Assembly: GCA_002215645.1 (NCBI GenBank) | Contig: NGFI01000004.1 | Location: 309,933-373,932, forward strand | Length of the DNA: 64,000 nt | DNA from: Gemmatimonadetes bacterium 2013_60CM_65_52 | GTDB taxonomy: Bacteria > Gemmatimonadota > Gemmatimonadetes > Gemmatimonadales > Gemmatimonadaceae | Reading direction: 5' to 3' | Part shown: positions 59,561 through 64,000 of the stretch, one piece after another | Layout of the letters: each line of letters begins with the position of its first letter | Numbering within the stretch: position 1 is the first letter of the stretch | Position numbers and translations under genes: made by a program | Notes under the pieces: model-generated | What the model was told of the DNA's origin: nothing | Database searches by the model: none | What the model saw: the letters and a program-made list of their open reading frames with translations, nothing else

Positions 59561-60291
59561 GGCGATGCGTCTCCCGCCACTCGCAGCGTGACCGAGCCTC
59601 GGGGCACGAGCGTCGCCCCTGCAACGGGAGTCTGGCCGACCACCGTTCCCTTCGGGGCCGTCGCCATCGGATCGTAGGCCACCTGCACGTCCCGCACTCC
59701 GAGTTGTGTCAACGTCTGCCTCGCGCTCTCGACGTCGCGGTCCATGAGGTTTGGCATCTGAATGGCCGCGGTTCCGCCACTCAACACGATATTCACGGTG
59801 CTCGGCACACCCACCTGCGTTCCTGCTGGCGGTCGCGTGGCGATGACGGAGCCGCGCGGAGCATTGCTCGGTGACTCGGTGGCGTCGCCGACGTCGAAGC
59901 CGGCGCGCTCGAGCATCGCCTGCGCCTCGGTCTTCGTCAGCCCGGTGACGGTCGGTACGGCGACGATGCGCTGGCCTCCGCTCACCACGAGGGTCACCGG
60001 ATTGCCGACGCCCTCGCGCGCGCCGGGTGGAGGCGACTGCTCGAGCACCGTCAGCTTCGGCGCGGTGCTGTTGTAGCGCATCTCGCCCTGTTCTCCCTTG
60101 AAGCCGGCTTGCGCGAGCCGCTGCACCGCCTCGTCGTACATGAGTCCCGTGACGTTGGGAACTTTTACGTCGCGCGGAACGACGCCGGCGGGAAACACCG
60201 CGAACGCGACGACGAGATAGGCGAGCGAGAAACCGCCGACGAGCGCCGTGAGATAGACCAGTGATCCTCTGACGCGAGTCCGCCAGGTCAT
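59557..60291 (-). CDS. Membrane-anchored protein with three PASTA domains
   Basis: A 244-residue protein. A membrane helix at about residues 10-33 is followed by three extracytoplasmic PASTA repeats (about 42-107, 111-173, 176-240). Each starts with a pattern such as VPNVTGLMYDEAVQRL, VPTVTGLTKTEAQAML or MPNLMDRDVESARQTL. PASTA domains bind muropeptides or beta-lactam-like ligands; here no kinase or transpeptidase domain is attached, so it is a stand-alone wall sensor or scaffold. The ATG overlaps the rsmB stop (ATGA), and its own stop overlaps the rpe start. Confidence 0.9.
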   Translation of the reverse strand: MTWRTRVRGSLVYLTALVGGFSLAYLVVAFAVFPAGVVPRDVKVPNVTGLMYDEAVQRLAQAGFKGEQGEMRYNSTAPKLTVLEQSPPPGAREGVGNPVTLVVSGGQRIVAVPTVTGLTKTEAQAMLERAGFDVGDATESPSNAPRGSVIATRPPAGTQVGVPSTVNIVLSGGTAAIQMPNLMDRDVESARQTLTQLGVRDVQVAYDPMATAPKGTVVGQTPVAGATLVPRGSVTLRVAGDASP

Positions 60292-61655
60292 GCGGCGGTC
60301 TCGAGCCGCGAGCGGCGGAGGCGTGCCGCAAACGCGCCGTCGGTAGCGTGACGGTGCGGCAGCACCCGCAGGAGTCCACCGTCGAGCACGTCCGCGGGCA
60401 CCACTCCATGCGGCGGCGGCTCCAGCGTCCAGCCAGCATGATCGGTCAGGAACCGCTCGATCTGCTCGTCATTCTCTTCCGTCTCGAGCGAGCAGGTGCT
60501 GTAGATGAGAAGTCCCCCCGGGCGCACGACACTTGCCGCCTCGCGGAGGATCGACCGCTGGAGCGCCGGCAGCACGGAGAGGTCGCTCACCTTCAGGCGC
60601 CAGCGCGCATCGGGATGTCGACGAAACGTCCCGGTGCCAGTGCAGGGGACGTCGATCAGCACGGCATCCATGTCGCGCAGCGGTGGGGCCGTTGCATCGG
60701 CGACGACGGCGTACACGTTGGTGGCGTCGAGACGACGCACGTTCTCTCGAACGCGCTTGATGCGCTCCTGGGAGAGATCGCTCGCTATCACCGTGCCCGC
60801 GGAACGCGCCAGCTCGAGGGCCTTGCCCCCCGGTGCGGCGCAGAGATCGGCCACGACGCTCCCCGTTGCCACGCAGGCGTACCGCGTCACGAGTGTGGAC
60901 GCTGGATCCTGTAGATGGAAGAATCCCTGTTTGAATGCCCCAAGCTCCGTCAGCGACGTCACGCCACCCTTGAGTACCACGCTGTCCGGGACCAGCGGGA
61001 CTTCCGCGGTCTCCACGCCAGCCGACTCCAGCATCGCCTCGAGCTGCTCGCGCACGATGTGATACGGTCGCGCGACGAGCGGTGCCTCGGTGTTGTTGGC
61101 CGCGAGCAACGCGCGTGTGTCGGCTTCGCCAAACCGTTGAAGCCAGCGTTCCACGATCCATCGCGGATGCGAAAACTCCAGAGCGAGTGCGTCCACGATG
61201 TTCGGCGGCGTGGCGACCGCCAGTGCATCGCGTTCGCGATCGACGCGGCGAAGCACCGCATTCGCGAGCTTGCTCGCGCCGATCCCGTGGCGGCGCTTCA
61301 CGAGCTCCACCGTCTGCGCAATGGCCGCGTACGCGGGCACGCTGCCCATGAACAGCAGTTGATGCGTGCCCAGCCGCAGGAGATCGGAGACGTCGGCATC
61401 GAGACGCGAGGGGCCGCCGCGCACTCGGTCGGCCAGCACCGCATCGATCCAGCTCCGGTGACGGAGCATGCCATACACCAGCTCACGGGTCCAGCGGCGA
61501 TCGCGCGCTTCGAGCGCGGCCGTTCTGCGGTCGAAGCTGCCGTCGAGCAGCGCACCGGCGCGAAGGTCCGCACAGATCGCCGCAGCGGCGATCCGCGCGT
61601 CAGTGACCCCTGCGTGCTGGGTCGAGGTGACCGGGCGTCCTTCCGTCGTCGCCAT
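60288..61655 (-). CDS. rsmB: 16S rRNA (cytosine-967-C5)-methyltransferase
   Basis: A 455-residue RsmB: an N-terminal NusB-like RNA-binding domain (about residues 20-150), then a SAM-dependent methyltransferase with D-L-C-A-A-P-G-G-K-A-L-E (motif I), the P-C-T-G-T-G-T-F-R-R-H-P-D-A-R-W motif with the release Cys, and Y-S-T-C-S-L-E-T-E-E-N with the nucleophile Cys. It modifies C967 of 16S rRNA. The chosen ATG (61655) lies 56 bases inside the 3' end of the thiE-like gene; a longer start at 61700 is also in frame. Confidence 0.92.
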   Translation of the reverse strand: MATTEGRPVTSTQHAGVTDARIAAAAICADLRAGALLDGSFDRRTAALEARDRRWTRELVYGMLRHRSWIDAVLADRVRGGPSRLDADVSDLLRLGTHQLLFMGSVPAYAAIAQTVELVKRRHGIGASKLANAVLRRVDRERDALAVATPPNIVDALALEFSHPRWIVERWLQRFGEADTRALLAANNTEAPLVARPYHIVREQLEAMLESAGVETAEVPLVPDSVVLKGGVTSLTELGAFKQGFFHLQDPASTLVTRYACVATGSVVADLCAAPGGKALELARSAGTVIASDLSQERIKRVRENVRRLDATNVYAVVADATAPPLRDMDAVLIDVPCTGTGTFRRHPDARWRLKVSDLSVLPALQRSILREAASVVRPGGLLIYSTCSLETEENDEQIERFLTDHAGWTLEPPPHGVVPADVLDGGLLRVLPHRHATDGAFAARLRRSRLETAA

Positions 61656-62304
61656 AGGCGGAAAGATAGTCGTTCGCGGCCTCCTCGGCATTCGGCGCAT
61701 CCCAGATTCCGCGAATGACCGCTACGCCGTATGCACCGGCTTCGAGGAGCGACGGCGCGTGCTCCACACGCACGCCGCCGATGGCAATGATGGGAAGCGC
61801 CGTCGCTCGAGCGAGCGATCTCACCCACTCCACGCCGCGCGGAAGCTCCAGACCGTTCGCGAGGGTGGCGAACACATGTCCGGCCACGAGCCAGTCAGCG
61901 CCGGCGGCTTCGGCTGAACGTCCATCGTTGACGTCGTGCACGCTTGCCCCGATCGCGAGGTCGGGGGCAATGCGACGAGCGTCTCCCGCCGCGAGCGAGT
62001 TGCTGGTGAGCTGCGCGGCGCGGGCGCCGGAAAGCAGCGCGATGTCGACGCGGTCGTTCACCACCAGCCACCCTCCCGTAAGACCCTGTGCAGCGGCGAG
62101 GCCCTCGGCCAATGCCTGGAAGCGCGCCCCGTTGAGCCGGTGCGCGCGAAGATGCAGGGCGCCTCGGTTGCCAAGCGCACGCATCACCGCGCATGCGACG
62201 TCGATGAAGTCCGGTCTCGAGACCACTTCATCGTTCGTCACAGCGTGTACGATGGGCACATCGGAGGAGGGTCCGATTCTCCCGACCACGTCGCCGGCAC
62301 TCAT
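61600..62304 (-). CDS. Thiamine phosphate synthase/TenI-like protein
   Basis: A 234-residue TIM-barrel protein of the ThiE/TenI superfamily. The phosphate-binding and core segments are recognisable: LHLRAHRLNGARF (equivalent to the QLR strand), LVVNDRVDIAL, A-G-A-D-W-L-V-A-G-H-V-F-A-T (GADYIGxGPxFxT) and P-I-I-A-I-G-G-V. ThiE joins HMP-PP and thiazole phosphate to make thiamine phosphate; TenI-type relatives isomerise the thiazole. The degenerate first motif leaves both open. ATG at 62304 lies seven bases after the fmt stop. Confidence 0.8.
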   Translation of the reverse strand: MSAGDVVGRIGPSSDVPIVHAVTNDEVVSRPDFIDVACAVMRALGNRGALHLRAHRLNGARFQALAEGLAAAQGLTGGWLVVNDRVDIALLSGARAAQLTSNSLAAGDARRIAPDLAIGASVHDVNDGRSAEAAGADWLVAGHVFATLANGLELPRGVEWVRSLARATALPIIAIGGVRVEHAPSLLEAGAYGVAVIRGIWDAPNAEEAANDYLSAYGDDGRTPGHLDPARRGH

Positions 62305-62311
62305 GCCGACC

Positions 62312-63265
62312 CTACGAAGCGGGCTCTCCAATGGTGTCGAACGTGTCACCCGGAGCGACCGCGCGACCGCGAGCCCACTCCACCGGCGCGAGCCGCTTCC
62401 CGCCGGCCGGCTGCACGGCGGCCACACGCACGGCACCGCCGCCGCATGCGACCAGCAGTCCGACGTCATCCACCGCGAGCACCTCGCCTGCGTGATGCAA
62501 CGTCCCGCGGGGCGCGACACGTGCGCCGAAGAGCTTCACCTCGACGCCTCGCAGCGTGGTCCATGCGCCAGGGCGTGGATCGTATGCGCGAACGTGCCGC
62601 GCCACCTCGTGCGCCGAACGGGTCCAGTCCACCTGTGCGGACGCGCGCGTGATCTTCGGCGCATACGTCGCGCGACTGTGATCCTGTGGCGTGGGCGTCG
62701 CCGCGCCCATCTCGAGCAGTGCCAGCGCCTCGATGAGAGCCAGGGCACCGAGCTCGCTCAGCCGCAGCGAGAGCTCGAGCGCGGTCTCGTCCTCGAGAAT
62801 CGGCGTGCGCATCGAATGAATCACGGGCCCCGCGTCGAGCTCGCGAACCATCTGCATGATGGAGATGCCGGTCTCGCCGAAGCCTTCGTGGATGGCGGTC
62901 TGAATCGGTGCGGCGCCCCGCAGCAACGGAAGCAGCGATGCATGGATGTTCAGCGTGCCCAGTGGTGGCAATGCAATCACGGCGTCCGGAAGCAGATGCC
63001 CGTACGCGACGACGACGCTCAGGTCCGGAGTCAGCGCGGCGATCTGTGCGAGAAAATCCTCACCGCGTGGGCGCTCGGGCTGAAGCACCGGAATACCCTC
63101 CGCGACGGCGACCTCCTTGACTGCCGGAGCCTTTACCGAGGATCGCGTGCGGCCGACGGGCTTGTCGGGCTGCGTGACCACGCCGACGACGTCGAATCCT
63201 TCGCCGATGAGCGCGCGCAGGGGCGCGGTCGCGAACTCCGGGGTGCCCCAGAAGAGTACGCGCAC
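62312..63265 (-). CDS. fmt: Methionyl-tRNA formyltransferase
   Basis: A 317-residue enzyme that formylates initiator Met-tRNA. It has R-V-L-F-W-G-T-P-E-F-A at the N terminus, N-I-H-A-S-L-L-P-L-L-R-G-A-A-P-I-Q with the catalytic Asn/His and tRNA loop, and the C-terminal beta-barrel from about residue 205. The start is GTG at 63265, immediately after the def TAG. The def-fmt pair is a classical gene order for N-terminal formyl-Met handling. Confidence 0.95.
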   Translation of the reverse strand: MRVLFWGTPEFATAPLRALIGEGFDVVGVVTQPDKPVGRTRSSVKAPAVKEVAVAEGIPVLQPERPRGEDFLAQIAALTPDLSVVVAYGHLLPDAVIALPPLGTLNIHASLLPLLRGAAPIQTAIHEGFGETGISIMQMVRELDAGPVIHSMRTPILEDETALELSLRLSELGALALIEALALLEMGAATPTPQDHSRATYAPKITRASAQVDWTRSAHEVARHVRAYDPRPGAWTTLRGVEVKLFGARVAPRGTLHHAGEVLAVDDVGLLVACGGGAVRVAAVQPAGGKRLAPVEWARGRAVAPGDTFDTIGEPAS

Positions 63266-63835
63266 CTACAACTCCTCCTCCGGATGCCCGTGCTCGTCCC
63301 GGTCCTCTGGGGTCTCGAGCGCCACGCGCCGGATGAAGCCGGGATACTCGTCGGCCGAGAGCTTCCACTTGGCCAGCGCGGCCGCGCGCTTGAGGACGCT
63401 CAGGTAGTCGAGAAACAGTTTGCCGTCGAGGTGGTCGATCTCGTGCTGAAGACAGCGCGCGAGCAGTTCCGTTGCCTCGCGCTCGAACGGTTGCCCGTCG
63501 CGTCCAATCGCGTGTACGACCACGGACTTGGGCCGCTCCACGTCCGCATAGATGTCGGGAATCGAGAGGCAGCCTTCCTCGCCCTTGGCCGTCGACGATG
63601 ACGCCTGGACCACTTCGGGATTGATGACCACGAATGGATCGTCACCGAGGTCGATGACGGCGACCCGCTCGCTGCGACCCACCTGCGGCGCGGCCAGACC
63701 GATGCCGCGCGCATGGTACATCGTCTCGAACATGTCGTCGATCAGCCGCCGTACATCGTCCGTGATCGTGGCGACGGGCGTCGTCGCCTGGCGAAGAATG
63801 GGGTCGCCCAGGACCCGGATATCGAGGATGCTCAC
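63266..63835 (-). CDS. def: Peptide deformylase
   Basis: A 189-residue metallo-hydrolase removing formyl groups from new proteins. The three motifs are intact: G-I-G-L-A-A-P-Q-V-G, E-G-C-L-S-I-P (metal Cys) and Q-H-E-I-D-H-L-D-G (two metal His and catalytic Glu). The start is GTG at 63835, seven bases after the yajC stop. It is directly joined to fmt. Confidence 0.96.
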   Translation of the reverse strand: MSILDIRVLGDPILRQATTPVATITDDVRRLIDDMFETMYHARGIGLAAPQVGRSERVAVIDLGDDPFVVINPEVVQASSSTAKGEEGCLSIPDIYADVERPKSVVVHAIGRDGQPFEREATELLARCLQHEIDHLDGKLFLDYLSVLKRAAALAKWKLSADEYPGFIRRVALETPEDRDEHGHPEEEL

Positions 63836-63842
63836 GCGGGGG

Positions 63843-64000
63843 TTATTCGCGCGACGCCGGGCCGGTGCTGACGCCCAGGATCTTCACGATGCGGCCGCGC
63901 TCAACGATCAGGCGCGACTCCGCTGACTTGATGGTGATCTGATCTTCCATCGGCCGCGAGGTGGCTCCCTCTCCCGACGCGACTTCCTTCACATGAACGA
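63843..64000 (-). CDS. yajC: YajC-like translocase accessory protein, 5' end outside window
   Basis: The last 52 codons of a minus-strand gene, entering at the right edge. The visible part contains VHVKEV, a polar linker, then D-Q-I-T-I-K-S-A-E-S-R-L-I-V-E-R-G-R-I-V-K-I, the two short strands and conserved R-G-x-I-x-x-V ending of YajC, the small membrane partner of SecDF. The N-terminal helix is off the window. The gene order yajC-def-fmt fits a housekeeping operon. The fragment is short, so the identification is moderate. Confidence 0.6.
   Translation of the reverse strand, partial: VHVKEVASGEGATSRPMEDQITIKSAESRLIVERGRIVKILGVSTGPASRE

Overview
The window is high-GC, gene-dense bacterial chromosome. 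Most genes are separated by fewer than 30 bases, and many same-strand neighbours overlap by 4 bases (ATGA or GTGA). Several features suggest a Gemmatimonadota-like member of the FCB group: a short primary-type sigma factor resembling that of Bacteroidetes, large multi-PAS hybrid kinases, a stand-alone TonB-plug-like lipoprotein, a TamA/TamB pair, and a glycolate oxidase gene set. This assignment is inference; the window has no rRNA or other marker that would settle it. I saw no tRNA, rRNA, CRISPR array, insertion sequence or prophage gene.

Positions 1-13.3 kb hold a partial receiver-like gene and yggT, an EVE-domain protein, citrate synthase, a short MutY-like glycosylase, a nickel/cobalt-type transporter, a CrcB fluoride channel, a threonine dehydratase, a VWA protein, an MFS exporter, a cytidylate-kinase-like protein, a GNAT acetyltransferase, a MoxR/Mg-chelatase-like AAA+ ATPase and a molybdopterin oxidoreductase. 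The ATPase and the VWA protein, close to a molybdoenzyme, recall CoxD/CoxE-type maturation pairs.

Positions 13.4-28.9 kb are almost entirely minus strand. A small lipoprotein on the plus strand, with its own promoter and terminator, opens the region. Read in transcription order, the minus-strand genes are: primary-type sigma factor (with promoter and terminator), membrane hybrid histidine kinase, a 1199-residue GH18-like/NodB deacetylase/GT2 synthase fusion, a diacylglycerol-kinase-like protein, glycolate oxidase glcD-glcE-glcF, ygfZ, and a sugar epimerase/SDR. From the fusion protein to glcF the genes are translationally coupled.

Positions 29-38 kb hold a 59-residue membrane protein, aroB and a PduO-type cobalamin adenosyltransferase, a thioredoxin-reductase-like ferredoxin-NADP reductase, a plug-like lipoprotein, mazG, and an incomplete peptide ABC transporter (binding protein plus one permease). 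Positions 35.6-54.7 kb are mainly plus strand. A small membrane protein, TamA-like Omp85, TamB and a second lipid kinase come first. A soluble hybrid kinase, an NtrC-family regulator that lacks the GAFTGA loop, and a 58-residue protein with four CxxC pairs follow. Then come a P1 peptidase and an NlpC/P60 peptidase, and an EamA-HAD-CYTH-unknown-AcpS cluster.

Positions 54.7-64 kb hold a di-heme cytochrome c/FTR1 iron permease fusion on the plus strand. Opposite it lies a minus-strand housekeeping run: yajC (partial), def, fmt, a thiE-like gene, rsmB, a PASTA protein, rpe, a TlpA-type thioredoxin, a 47-residue YbbR-like remnant, a CACAGAG repeat element, and tsaD. Notable non-coding signals are a 9-bp-arm palindrome upstream of the molybdoenzyme, two intrinsic terminators, several TTGAC-type promoters, and TATATT boxes lying 6-9 bases before three start codons.
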